Made by a program: the position numbers and the translations under genes. A stretch of 64,000 nt of DNA from Melanocharis versteri (taxonomy: Eukaryota > Chordata > Aves > Passeriformes > Melanocharitidae), in assembly GCA_013397845.1 (NCBI GenBank), contig VZTG01001538.1:230157-294156 (forward strand), in the 5' to 3' direction. Position 1 is the stretch's first letter. Each line of letters begins with the position of its first letter. Positions 24,146-36,556 of the stretch are shown here, piece by piece. The notes under the pieces were generated by a model. It searched no databases, was not told the DNA's origin, and saw nothing but the letters and a program-made list of their open reading frames with translations.

Positions 24146-27095
24146 TTCCTCAACAGCCCAAATACCGAGTTTTACTTGTTTGCCTCAACTGTGACTGGTT
24201 CTGAAGAAGGCAAATGGAAAACGAGAATTCCCTTTTGGCTCGAAAGGGAGTGATATCCCAGGACGCAGCAGGATCAGAAGACCCAAATCTTTAGAAAAGA
24301 ATGTTAAGAAATTATTCATTGCCAAAAATGTGTGTAATGTCCCAAACCAAAGCAATATTGGGGGTCTACTCTGGCACAGAAAAAGCTTAGATGGAAAAAT
24401 GAACAATAAATACATAAACAACGTCCTGGATTTAGTAACCCAGCTTCGACCTATAAAGGGAATTGTTTTAATGTCAATATAACAGAAAACATGATTGATT
24501 TTTTTGCTTAAAAGTTTGCAGCTTTTAGCTGCAAAGCCTCTGTGCCACTGTTATGCAACACAAAGAATTTCCTTAAATAAATGGGTGTAACAGAAAGCAA
24601 AGAATAATAGGAATGTGAGGAATATGTCATGCACTGAGAAGAGCTTTGAAAAGGGATAAATGGAGGTAAATATAATACCTGGGGACATCTATTAATAGCA
24701 GCCTGGAGAGCTGGAAAATATTAACTGATCTGGAATTTAAAAAACAAGAAATGAGAGTAAGACATTCTAACATTTAATATTTTCTATTAGAATAACAATA
24801 ATTGTAGTTTTCTCCTTGTCTCTCTAGTGTGAATCCAGTAAGAGGTTATAACTCAGAGGAGATCTATGAATAAAAGGTTTGGGTTCTGAAATGGGATAAT
24901 TCTGACTCTTTTTGAAGCTGGAAGCCACCAAAGAGCTTAAAAAAATCTTAATACCTGAGAACTGTAGACCAGAATGCCAAAAAAGAAAAGGATAAATTTC
25001 TGTATTTGTACTCAGACAGCTTCTCCTTCATAGCTGACTTTTATTAAACTACTCTGACAGTTCTATTATAAACATAAATAAGATCGGGATCATCATTTCC
25101 TTCCTGATTTCCCCAAAACAAATCTGCAAAAACAGTAGAGGCAACCTGGCTTCACCAGAGAGCATCGGAGTGCAAAGAGAAGGCAAAAGAGCAAAGTTTG
25201 TGATGACAAACAAACACTCAAGAGGGCAAAAAGGGAGCTGGGATGAAAATTCAGAATTAATTTGCGCTAGACAAACACATTTAAGTCCACCAAAATTAAT
25301 AAAAGAATTCCAGAAAGTTCTAAAAAGTGCCCAAGCAACTAGTTGCTGAAAAAGTCTTTAGCAGAAACTATTAAAGAGATTCAAAAGATAAAATTTTGAC
25401 AATTTATCTATCTAGAACGGCTATAAGACATATAATTAATTAAAATTATATTTAATCATTTCATTTACGGTACTTTCCCTCAAAGAGCTTTAGAAATCCT
25501 GCTATTTCCTTTAATTATAAATTACAGCCATTGCCCCTCTTCAAGTGATATTACTGCAAGGTTATTGAGGGAGAGGGCTAAAAATTTGCTCAGTGAAGAT
25601 ACCAAAAATTGCAGTAGACATATTTAAAATTGAAGAAAGGTCAGAAATTGGGAAATGAGGAAGGTACAGTCTTGGCTGGGTGGTACAAATGTCTGCAAAG
25701 AGCAACAAAGGAGAGTTCAAATCACAAAAGAGGACAAAATTGGTTGTCTGATTGATAAGAAGGTATTTAAAACCCTGAAAACTCTGTTAATCAAATTAGT
25801 TTGGAGGCAGAAAATCAGCCTGGGAATTCATTTTCACTGGAGCTCCTTGATTGTATCTTTATTTTCCCAACGACCTTCACAAAGGTCCCTGCAAGGAGAA
25901 GAATTCTGTTCCACGCCTGGCATCATCGGAGGCTCCATTCCAGAAAATCCCATTTCTGATTGTGGAGAGAGGAATTCCTCATTGCTGGAATCTGAGCACA
26001 AACCCCCCCTTAGTGATGAGAAGAATTTTCTTAAGGACTTGTGAAAAATACGCTCCACAAAGCCCATTAACCACAGAACCAGATCAAACACCACCTGAGA
26101 GACTTCTACAGCTGCACGACCCAGCTCTGAGACCAGGTTTAAAAAACAAAGCTGACTAGATCAATCATTGCCCTTTAATAAATCTTTACAGATATTTCTC
26201 TTTTTTTTTTTTTTTTTTGTGGCCAACCTTTTAGATATTATTAATTCTCAGTTTTAATGAATGGCTGCGCCAAAGCTTAACCTCGAGGAGTCACGTAAAA
26301 TGAATTATTACCATGATTAATTATGCTGGGATAAGCCAATAAGAGCAGCCTTTATTTCAGCCACTAATGCAATTAATTAAAATTAATTCCAGTAAACAGT
26401 GCAGTGCTACTCACACAAAACAAAAAGTATTTTTGCTTTTTTTGTTTTGCTAAAATGTAAATATCATCATTCACATTTGACCAGTAAAACCATTTACCTC
26501 CAGTTTAAGCCTAATGAATGTTCATTGTATTTGATTATCCATTATTTCTGTTCAACCAGCCCCAAATCAAGAGTTTTCAAGTATAGGTCACTTGTTATCC
26601 TTTTTATATTCCCATTTAAAGGGAATCATTTCGGAAAAGCAAAGAAGAGATTTTTAATTCAAGTGAAACCAGTATTCCTTGACATTTATTCATCCATAAA
26701 AGGAATGACCAATTTGGATGCCCAAGAGTATTTAGAAGACAATGAGAAAAAAACCCTATTGTTAATTTATTAAAAATACCCAAAACTCAGGGAATTAAAG
26801 TATGGAAATAAAGTGGATCACTGCGCTCTCATTTATGGATTTGTGCATCCTTAATACTTGGAGAACTGTTGGAATTTAAGAACATCAACTCTGGCAAAAG
26901 GAGGAGCACAAATTTCCTTTCTCACAGCTACCATTCCTTGGCGATTTTTTTTCTCATATTGAAATGAGCTCTGGTTTTGCTGCACTGGAAGATCCTGCGG
27001 CCAAAAGCTGAGGTTACATAAATCCGACCTGGAATAAAATGCAGTTTTGTAACACTGAGGGAGGAATGCTTCACATTATTTATCTTCTTAGGATA

Positions 27096-27572
27096 TCATA
27101 GAATCACAGAAAGGTTTGGGTTGGAAGGAAAAATAAAGATTATCTTGGTCTAACCCCCTGTCATGGGCAGGGCCACCTCCCACTATCCCAGGTTGCTCCA
27201 AGCCCCGTCCAGCCTGGCCTTGGACACTTCCAGGGATCCAGAGGCAGCCACAGCTTCTCTGGGCAACCTGTGCCAGGGCCTCCCCAGTCTCACAGCCAGT
27301 AATTTTTTCCCAGTATCCCATCTCCCCCGGCCTTCTGTCCATGGGAAGTCATTCCCTGTGTCCTGTCCCTCCATCCCTTGTCCCCAGTCCCTCTCCAGCT
27401 CTCCTGGAGCCCCTTTAGGCACTGGAAGGGGCTCTGAGCTCTCCCTGGATCCTTCTCTTCTCCAGGTGAACACCCCCAGCTCTCCCAGCCTGGCTCCAGA
27501 GCAGAGGGGCTCCAGCCCTTGGAGCATTTCTGTGACCTCCTCTGGATTCATTCCAGCAGCTCCACACTTTCT
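27096..27572 (-). mobile_element. CR1 fragment of about 475 bp
   Basis: It starts at 'atcatagaatcacagaaagg' and passes 'gtcatgggcagggccacc', 'tccctccatcccttgtcc' and 'gatccttctcttctccagg', reaching 'ggattcattccagcagctcc'. The open frames of 142 and 177 codons overlapping it are CR1 by-products. Confidence 0.92.
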
Positions 27573-28094
27573 TTCCTCAGCAGGGACAGCCCAGCAAGTG
27601 ACAGTGGCCAAATCTCACAACGTGGAAGGCTCAAACAGGATATTTGGAGAACCTCTGTCACCAGGAGGACAGTCCTGTAGTGCAGCCCTTCTGTAACCTC
27701 CACCCTGGAGCTGTTCCTGAATTGGCTTGATGGCCTGATGAGTGCTGGAGATAGTCCTGCTTCCCATGAGAGTTTAGAGTAAAGACTTCCAGCCCCAAGT
27801 CTCAGCATCCTACACCTCGACTCTAATTATAGCCACAAATCACAGCTCATGCTGGTCATTCTCCATTTTAAATCAGAGATTTAATTTAGGTGAATCAGAC
27901 CACTCTGAACATACCAAGAAACTCTGGCATCTCAATTACCTTTAGCAGAATTTAGGACTGACTTTACTCGCAAATACCCAGTGCTGGGAGCTGTCCCAGG
28001 TACTGGGATTAGAACTCTTCAAATGTAAATTGTTGGAATGGTCACTCCGGGGTATTGGGTCATCCTGTAAATGCCTCCCTCCCTACACTTGTAG

Positions 28095-28230
28095 TGTCCT
28101 AGGACAGTCTGGACAGGGCTTGGAGCAGTCTGGGACAGTGGGAGGTGTCCCTGCCCATGGCAGGGGGTGGCACTGGATGAGCTTTAAGGTCCCTTCCCTC
28201 CCAAACCATTCTGGAATTCTGGGATTCTGT
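28095..28230 (+). mobile_element. CR1 3'-end fragment, plus orientation
   Basis: 'gacagggcttggagcagtc' through 'ctgcccatggcagggggtgg' to 'ccaaaccattctggaattc'. Confidence 0.88.
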
Positions 28231-30149
28231 CCTTCTATTCAATGATTTTTTCTTTTTTATTCCATGATTCCACATATAAATTTGCACAGATGTAAAACCT
28301 GAGTTGGGAAATAAGCCAGGACAAAGCTGAACCCTCCCCCCAAATGGGGTTTAAGTGTGTGAGGGATGCTCCCCCTGTGTTATGGGCCATACCAGAGCTC
28401 TCACACACTCCTTCAGCACCTGGAATGGTTCTAGGATCAGAAATGGGTGTGTGCAAACAATCATAACAAATTAACTTCTCTTATATTTTATCTCTTCCTG
28501 AGCCTTCCAGAAGTCCCAACTCCGCTATGGCCTGGCCCAGCTGTTATCAGTCACATGAGAGACTCTCCTTTATACATCTTGTACATCAAATGCAGGCTTA
28601 AAGACGGGATTAAAAATAAAAATAATAATAATAAAAAAAAAACCCACTAACTTTCATTTAGCAAGCTTATAATAAAAATTAAAAGATACTAATAAATACT
28701 GTGCTTATAAGCTGGTCTGAATCTATCCAAAATGCCCCGCAGTGAAGTCTTACATCAGTTATTATTGAAACATTAAATGCTTTTCTTCCAGGCTTCCAGC
28801 AATCAATTTAACTTTCAGTCATCTTGTCCCCATATGTGCTGCTCCTGTTGATGAAATGGCTATTAATAAAGGAATAGATGGCTATGAATTAAAGCAAGCT
28901 CTACTTAATCACATTAATCCAGAGTATGTTAAAGGCTTCAATTTTCTAAATAATTTTGGGCTTAATGCCTCTGAGATGGGCAGACTGCTCTATTGATGCA
29001 GCATCTGGTCCAATTTAAGCTGCATTGTGAAGGAGGAATTGTTAGGCCCTTGCAAAAATAAGGAAGACTGACAGTTTTAGGGATGCAACCAAAACTGCTA
29101 CGGCTGAGACAAAAGATCCTGCAAGATATTGAAAAAGGGCCCGCGACAATTAAAAGGCAGCCCCTGCTCTGCAAATGCAGCTCCAGTGCTCAGTGAATTG
29201 TGGATGATTAACTTACTCCTCCTGATGGGATGAGCACTCCACACACTTCACCAGCGCCGTATTTTCCAGTCATTGAACATCCAACAGCTGCTGCTGTGAA
29301 ATATGTTCACTTACCCATTACATTGGGATACCAATTAGGGAGGAATTATTTCAAAGGGAATGGCACCGCCACCACTATCCTTGCAAAAGCAGAAATTTCT
29401 GGCTTTGGGATTTTTCTTTCCCCCCGCAGAGCGTTTTTTTTTTTTATTTATTTTTTATTATGATTTTGGTTCTGTAAATGGAGGAATTTTACAATGAAAA
29501 AAGATTTTCCTTGGCTTGTAGCACTGAAATGCTGCTGCATTCAACTCAGATACAAAAAAAGTATTTTAAACATTTCTAGGGGGAATAAAAACCTTCATTG
29601 GAGAACTGGTTTAAAATGTTTTTCGAATATTTCTGCAGGAGAATGATTTTTAAAACCCAATCTTCATAGAAGGCTGTCCATGAAGTAGACAACGTGGTGC
29701 AGTCCATCTACATTTTAATATTAAGAATAATATTACCTTTGCTATTACATTTTTATTATATTTAATATTAAAATTACAAAAGCTTTAGGGGCAGATATTT
29801 TGTCAGTAACTTGATTAGAAATGAAAAGTAACTCCAATGAATTTAGTGAATTTTCACTCTATATGTAAGGACTGAATGAAGCCAGAAAGTCACATCCTGC
29901 AGAGCTATAAAGATCTGTCTGAAACCTTATTTCAATTAAAATAATGTTTGAGTTAAATATACAGAGCCGTTTGGGAGGCAGACATTGTATGTAGTTTGTA
30001 ATATTAAATATTGCAAAATTTGGGCAATTGTAAGGTGCCCAAAGAAGATTTTATATGGCACTCTGGAGCGTCTACTTCAACTTACAGGACCTGAGAAGAA
30101 TCAGAACTTTAAAACAGAGATTAAAAATATGCAAAATATTCAGATAGAC

Positions 30150-30262
30150 AGTTCTTCTTCAGCCGAATAAAATAATTTGGTATAAATACCANCATAGTTC
30201 TTCTTCTGACTAAAATAATCTGACTAAAATAAGCTGACTAAAATAATTTGGTATAAATACCA
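30150..30262 (+). repeat. Short duplicated segment with 14-bp tandem units around an N
   Basis: 'agttcttcttc' followed by 'ataatttggtataaatacc' occurs twice, at 30150-30191 and 30196-30262, on either side of the N at 30192. The second version contains three 14-bp units of the form CTGACTAAAATAAT/G. The two probably are length alleles of one tandem repeat that were not merged. Confidence 0.75.
30192..30192. other. Single-N gap between near-duplicate flanks
   Basis: The flanking sequences share both ends, so the join may be false. Confidence 0.7.
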
Positions 30263-30754
30263 AAACACATCAGCTAAAATTCTCTGACTCCAGGAGATAA
30301 AACACAACTTCAGAGTTCCCCTTGCTGCCTGTGCTTTCCGCCAGCACTCAGTCCCAGAAAAATCCATATGTCCATAGATTTCAAAGCCCCTCAGAAGACA
30401 AGACAAGATAAACTATCTGGTTTTTTATGAGTGAGGACAGTGGGCAGGAAGAGCTGAAGGTCACCCAAGGCAGCCTCGGAGCCAGGAATGAAAGGGAACG
30501 AGCTGAGTCCCCAGGTAACAGCCCGGCTGCTCCTGCTCCTCCTCCCGTCCTGCTCCAAAGAGCTGCCAGGCAAATCCCAGCCCGGAACCGCTGCTGAGGA
30601 ACACGAGAGGCAGGAGCAGCAAGGGGGAGGAGAACAGATCCCAACTCATCCCCTGAGCCACCTGTGCCGCCCCTCTGAATGGAACGGGAATGTCTTCTGC
30701 TGCAGCCAGGGAGAAATTCCACTCCTAGGAGGGGTTTCAGAAGGGGTTTGTGAC

Positions 30755-30800
30755 CAGCAGGGGAGGGGGGATTCTGCCCCTCTGCCCCACTCAGGTGAGA
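30755..30800 (+). mobile_element. CR1 segment truncated by the N gap
   Basis: 'gcaggggaggggggattctg' and 'ctcaggtgaga' match the plus-oriented CR1 at about 61475-61515 and stop at the gap. The rest of the element is presumably in the missing sequence. Confidence 0.75.
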
Positions 30801-30964
30801 NNNNNNNNNNNNNNNNNNNNNNNNNNNNNNNNNNNNNNNNNNNNNNNNNNNNNNNNNNNNNNNNNNNNNNNNNNNNNNNNNNNNNNNNNNNNNNNNNNNN
30901 NNNNNNNNNNNNNNNNNNNNNNNNNNNNNNNNNNNNNNNNNNNNNNNNNNNNNNNNNNNNNNNN
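30801..30964. other. Assembly gap of 164 N
   Basis: The gap is flanked on the left by GC-rich sequence and a CR1 segment, and on the right by the unclassified 92-bp repeat. Confidence 1.
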
Positions 30965-31056
30965 TGGGAGCAGGAGCTGTAATGGATAAGTTGTTCCTCA
31001 AACTCCAGGCCATTCTTGTAATGAAGAGCTGTTAAATAGGCCTGAGTACAAATAAA
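30965..31056 (-). repeat. Unclassified 92-bp dispersed repeat, copy 2
   Basis: This is the reverse-complement counterpart of 20012-20103. Its boundary on the gap side is artificial. On the other side the similarity ends at 'gtacaaataaa', the same place where copy 1 meets a CR1 tail, so that end may be a true element terminus. Confidence 0.7.
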
Positions 31057-31985
31057 TAACCACTTGTCATGCCGGTGATTTAAAAAGAACTCATTTCTAG
31101 GTGTAATTCTATGGCAACAGCTTTTGTAAGGCACTCTTTGACACTGCAGCAGAGCTCCTGTTTAACAATTCAAATGCAGAAAAGATGGGAATAAAGGAGG
31201 CAAAAAGCAACTCAGTGAGATCCCTGCTCGCAGCTCAATTGTTTTGATGAATTCTGCCCTCACACGTTATTTGAACATCTCGTGTGCAGACAAATCCTAT
31301 TTCATGGGAACAATGGGTGTGCATGGAGAAAAGTCTATTATCATGTGGAAAATAAAGGAATTAGAGGGGAATCAGAGGCGATAAATAGATGAATATGCAG
31401 GGAGACACTTGGCTTTCCACTCAGTTGGTCTGCAGGATTTGCCTTCCATATCTGCTGTGACACTGCTTATTCCTGCACTTAGGTGGATCAAAACTGCCCG
31501 GCAGAAAAGCAGGAGCAACAAATGCAGTTCTGCTGCAAAGCTGTGCCATTTTTGATTCATTATTTTATTTTCCAGAGCTGCCTGAAATAGTCATCCCTCA
31601 AGCAGGCCATAGAAATGATTTTCTTTATTATGCAAAGTTCCATAAATCTCAACTGCTGTATAGGAAAGATACTGCTAATCTTTGGAGACTTTGGGTTGGA
31701 GTCTGCGAGTTTTTGGGAAAGACTAGGAAAAGTATTTTGCTCTTCCTAGCTGATTAGATTTGGAACAGCGGGAGCTGATACCAAAATATTGCCCAGTTTT
31801 GGTGTGACAGCCCTTGGTTCAAACACCTGCCCAGGGCATCTGGAGTCTGGATCCCAAAGGATTCTCAAAACAAGAGACAATTCTATTGAAAGCCCCCGAA
31901 CTCCAGGTTTAGAGGGAATGTTCAGGAAGCACATTCCTTGCATGACCTGGTAAAGCCAGGCCACTGCTGAGACACAAATGTGAGA

Positions 31986-32425
31986 TTATAAAATCATTAG
32001 GTTTGGAAAAGCCCCTCTGAGATCGTCAAGTCCAACTGTTCCCCAGCACTGCCAAGGCCACCACTGACCCACGTCCACAAGTGCCACATCCAGATGGCTT
32101 TTAAATCCCTGCAGGGATGGGGAATCCACCACTGCCCTGGGCAGCTGTTCCAATGTTTGACCACACTTTCCATGAAGAATTTTTCCCCATATCCAACCAG
32201 AACTTCCCCTGGTGCATTTTGAGGCCGTTCCCTCTCCTCCTGCCCCTGTTCCCTGGGAGCAGAGCCCGACCCCCCCGGCTGTCCCCTCCTGTCAGGGAGT
32301 TGTGCAGAGCCAGAAGGTTCCCCTGAGCCTCCTTTTCTCCAGGCTGAGCCCCTTTCCCAGCTCCCTCAGCCCCTCCTGCTGCTCCAGCCCCTTCCCCAGC
32401 TGCCTTCCCTTCCCTGGACACCAGG
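31986..32425 (-). mobile_element. CR1 fragment of about 440 bp, second 3'-end subtype
   Basis: The landmarks, in order, are 'gatcgtcaagtccaactg', 'agcactgccaaggccacc', 'ctgccctgggcagctgttcc', 'tccatgaagaatttttcc', 'tcccctggtgcattttgagg' and 'tccttttctccaggctgagc'. It is the longest copy of this subtype here. Confidence 0.9.
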
Positions 32426-33513
32426 AGCCAGGTGGGAAGCTGGTTTTCTTCTTCTTGGGGCAGTCTGGGCAGGGAGAAGAAGAAGAGACAGAAAGGAAAG
32501 GTCCTGGAACTCATTCCCAGGGTTAACATCTGGGCAGATGCACCTCGCAGCAGCTTCGTGCCAGGTACAGCGTGGGAAGCCAAATCCCTGCATTTCCCTG
32601 TGCAAGAATCTCATCTGGTTTGCTTCCATTTCCACATTTTGGATTATCTGGACTCTTTGGATATGGATTCCATTTTCCCCTTTGAATTATGCATTACTGC
32701 ACATTCAGAAGGAGAAGGTCCTCTCTCCACCCAAAATCTGACCTACTTAATGCAAACTGGATCCTACTTGCTTTGTGCTTTCCAGCCTAAATTCGGCTCA
32801 GACTAAAGACACCAGATCCCAGCCTATACTTTTCCATTTAATTTTTAGCTTCACCTAAAGGCTTCTGACCGGCTCACAAAGGCAGCTGGGACACGAGGGA
32901 AGAGCTCATTACACACTGCTCCTGTCTTTGAACACCTTTGAACACCTGCAGAAGGGCTGAACTGGCCCTGAACACAGAGCAACGAGGCAGGAGAGAAAAT
33001 GAAACCATTTGTTAAAACAAAATAAATGAAGCGGTGAAAAATAATGGTCCCATCTGCACCTACCACTGGTTCAGGGTCAGTTCTGCTGGAGCCAAAAATT
33101 CAAAGGAGAAGGCTGGAATAGAATCCTGACCACCTCCCCCACAATCCCCAGCCTATTCAGAAAATAATAATAGTAATAATGTCAATATTTAGCACTCTTG
33201 AAATGCTTTGTAGCTTCAAGACATTGCAGAAACAGGGCAGGATCAGTGAGAGTGGAACTTCTTTTTCCAAGGCTTGTTTGCTCCTCAGTAGCCACAATTT
33301 TATCTTATCATCATATTAACAGGCTGAGAGAAATTTCTTCCTGATGGAACACCATTAACATCAGCAGAATTATGTCTAGGATCAGTTTGACCCAATTTAT
33401 TACTTTTTCAGCAGATGATAAGAGTGCTATAATGGTGTTCCATTTGACTTGGAACATAGAATTTTCCCAGCATTCAGCAGAGGGAATGACACGATTAAAC
33501 CCTGTGTTCTTTC

Positions 33514-33590
33514 AAAAAAAAAAAAAAAAAATCTAAACCACTCTAACACAAAAAAAAAGAACTAAGTGAGAAAAAGAAAGGAAAAAAAAA
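33514..33590 (+). repeat. A-rich low-complexity tract
   Basis: A run of 18 A is followed by further A runs of 8-9. There is no upstream gene-like or SINE-like body, so I do not read it as a retrocopy tail. Confidence 0.85.
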
Positions 33591-33740
33591 ACTGTAAACA
33601 ATGTGTAACTATGACAGTTAATGATAATTCAATGTTTCAGTTTAGCCCGTGGTACTTTGTCACCTCTCAGGATGAATAAACCAAATTTGTGGCCAGGATA
33701 AATCAGGATCTCCTTAATCCCAAGTCATGGATCACCTTTT

Positions 33741-34060
33741 TGCCCTCTACAACTCCCTGACAGGAGGGTGCAGGGAGGTGGTGCCAGACTCTTCTCCCAG
33801 ATCACAGATCACTGGATGAGACAGAACGGCCTCAAGCTGCCTCGGGGGAGGTTTAGGTTGGATATTAGGAACAATTTCTTTATGGACAGGGTTGTCACAC
33901 ACTGGCTCAGGCTGCCCAGGGCAGGGGTGGAGTGACCATCCCTGGAAGTGTCCGAACAACGTGTGGATGTGGCACTTGGGGACATGGCTTGGTGCTGACC
34001 ATGGTGCTGCTGCTGGTTGATGGTTGGACTCGACGATCTCAGAGTTTTTTCCAAACTTTC
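33741..34060 (+). mobile_element. CR1 fragment of about 320 bp, second subtype, plus orientation
   Basis: 'gccctctacaactccctgac', 'ggttggatattaggaac', 'ggctgcccagggcagggg', 'gtggatgtggcacttgggg' and 'ggactcgacgatctcagag'. The last few terminal bases are eroded. Confidence 0.9.
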
Positions 34061-35065
34061 CAGCTTTTCCAATTTTACTGAGTCTGTGAATGGGGGCCGT
34101 GAAGTACCAGCAACAGGAATGCAGCTCTGCTTTTCCTGGCTGACAGGATCCCTGAGGAGAAGGACCATCCCCATCCACGCCACGCTCCAGCTAAACCCCA
34201 GCAACAGCCTGGGAGCCCAAGCACAGCAGAACTAAAGCTGTTTTCCATCCCCTTCCTCTCTACTCCAACCCAGGCAGTGACATCTCTGCACGCACTGAGA
34301 TCATGGCTTTTCATATTAATTAAAATTCTCCTAAACTTTGATTTCTCCAACTGTCTGCACAATCTGCTGTCTTTTCTCTAAATCTAACACAATACTCTGG
34401 GAGTAAAGGACCTTCTTTCTTCCTCCACTTTCCTCACCAAGGTCCCAGCCCATGCCAAGTCCAGCATTCAGGACATTAAACCCACTTTTTTAGCATTTTT
34501 GTTCTGCTGCTGCACTCTCTTAGAAAAAAGCAAAGCTTTCCTAGACTTTATGGAAATGTGACATTAGGAGAGAATCACTCGAAGGCATTTCAGCTACAAT
34601 TAACATTCTTCACTCCTCAGAAAGAAAATAAAAACAGCTTCTAATTCAATCGCTTGACTGAGTAAACACTGGATTAAACCAAGAGGGGAAGGAGCAGGCA
34701 AAAAACTCCAGTTGGACGCATGTTGGGATTGGGGTTTGTTTTCCCAGGAACATTTGATGTGTGTGGATGCACTGTGGGTATGTGTGGGAACACAGACGCT
34801 GCCACTGCCACAATGCTTTTCTGGGCTCAGTAACAGGCACGGAAATGTCTCCAGGCAGAGAAACCTCACGAGTCCTTCTTGATTCTTCCCAGTCAGAGCA
34901 TTCCTAGGATCCATGGGTTTAAAAGGGATGGTTGGGAATGTCAGTACGGACAACACACCTCAAAAGAATTGAAAACAAGAGCAGGGCAGTGCAAAGAGTG
35001 CACTGAGCTACTCAGAGCAAAATATTTCCTGCTAAATACAAGTCTAGGAGGAGTCCTGGCTATGT

Positions 35066-35398
35066 AGAATCATGGAATTAGAATGGTTTGGGTTGGAAGG
35101 CACCTAAAAAGTCCCACCCCCTGCCATGGGCAGGGACACTTTTCACCATCCCAGGGTGCTCCAAGCCCTGTCCAGCCTGGCCTTGGACACTTCCAGGGAT
35201 CCAGGGGCAGCCACAGCTTCTCTGGGAATTCCATCCCAGCCCCTCACCACTCTCACAGGGAAGAATTTCATCCCAATATCCCATCTAAACCTACTCTGTC
35301 ATTGTAAACCCGTTCTCCCCTGTCCTGTCCCTCCAGGCTCTTGTGAAAAATTCCCTCTCCATCTTTCTTGTAGGCTCCCTTCAGGTATTTCTGTGTAC
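35066..35398 (-). mobile_element. CR1 fragment of about 330 bp
   Basis: 'gaatcatggaattagaatgg' through 'ccctgccatgggcaggg' and 'cccctcaccactctcacagg' to 'cttgtaggctcccttcagg'. Confidence 0.9.
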
Positions 35399-35654
35399 TC
35401 CTTTTGCTTTTAACTAAGAAGCTGCTCTAGAAGCCAAACAGGAAAATCCCTTCAGCTGATTTTTGAGAGCTCCAAGTGGGCTCTATCCAAGGCTGGCAGC
35501 TTCTCCCCCTTTGGAAGGACAGGTTTTAGGGCAGACGCCTCAGACTGGTCACTTTGTCCACATCTCCAGGCTGAAGTGACCTCATCCATGTGGAAATCAG
35601 GTTTGCTCTGAGTACTGCAGGAAGCAGATCACCTCAAGGTCCCTCTCTCATTCC

Positions 35655-35875
35655 AGGAACACAGTTTGGTAGACTCAGTAAGTGATTTTGTAGCTTATTT
35701 TTACTTTACAAGTGTCTCCAGAGCAAAAACGGGAAGTACAAGTAGTACGAGAAGTACAAAAAGTACAAAAAATACAAAAAGTACAAAACCTAAAAAAGGT
35801 AAGAAAATCCTGCTGGCCACCATAAGGACAGTGAGCTTTTTGATAATATCATTTTCACAAACACACCAAACTGCT
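35655..35875 (+). repeat. Unclassified repeat, copy R1
   Basis: The segment aligns with 38380-38552. Shared landmarks, in order, are a 'cacagtttg' block, 'tttgtagcttattttt', 'gtctcca.agcaaaa', 'gctggccac' and 'ttttcacaaa.aca'. A nine-base tandem array is inserted between the third and fourth blocks. The family is unknown to me. Confidence 0.65.
35734..35787 (+). repeat. 9-bp minisatellite (AAGTACAAA)6
   Basis: Six units of AAGTACAAA with a few substitutions lie exactly where R1 differs from R2, so the array probably expanded after the two copies separated. Read on plus it gives a Ser-Thr-Lys-rich stretch of no evident significance. Confidence 0.85.
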
Positions 35876-36449
35876 CTAGTGCTGGTGGCCACAGTTCACA
35901 TCACAATTTTAATCCTGAGTAGATGATTAACAGCAACTATTTGAACTATTGGGTAAGAAAAAACACCTCCTGACAGCAGCCTTGTGCATAAGTGATATTT
36001 TCAGACCTCCTATGGCAGATCTGTCTTTTTTCCCCCGTTGCTTTGTTTTTTCATCACCCCCCAGCTCACCTATTGCTCTGAGCCCTACTGATGGTACAGA
36101 GGTACAGCATATCACCAAGGAATATCCACAAATAAGGGAAGAATATCAGTAAAGCAAATTTTTCCTTACTCCTCAGGATAAATACTTAATTCCCAGACAT
36201 GTTGATTTGTAGCTGCCATGAATTAACCTTTAGCAAAACATCCTTTAACAAGTTCTCTTTGAAACTTCCTGCACAGGTTCAGCACTGGAGTTAATGAACC
36301 CCCAACTTCCCCTCCTATTTGTGAGCGCCAGGAATAAAACCGTATTAAAGAGGTGGATAAACAAATTAATACAGAAAAGGTCATCCGTGATGATTAAAGA
36401 CTAAATCATTAATACCTGGAAGCTGGGAGGTAAATGGAGCCAGAGCTTG

Positions 36450-36556
36450 GTCTGGTTTGGGTGGGAAGGGACCCTAAAGCTGATCCAGTTCCAAGCCCTG
36501 CCACGGGCTGGATGCTGCTCCCTAGACCAGGTTATCCCACGCCCCATCCAGCTCAA
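36450..36556 (-). mobile_element. Short CR1 3'-end fragment lacking its tail
   Basis: 'tggtttgggtgggaaggg', 'ccctaaagctgatccagttc' and 'ctagaccaggttatcc'. The terminal cacagaatc-type sequence is missing. Confidence 0.78.

Noticed and set aside
33514..33531. 18-A run as the tail of a processed pseudogene
   Set aside because: There is no recognisable coding or SINE body on either side, and similar runs occur elsewhere in the window.
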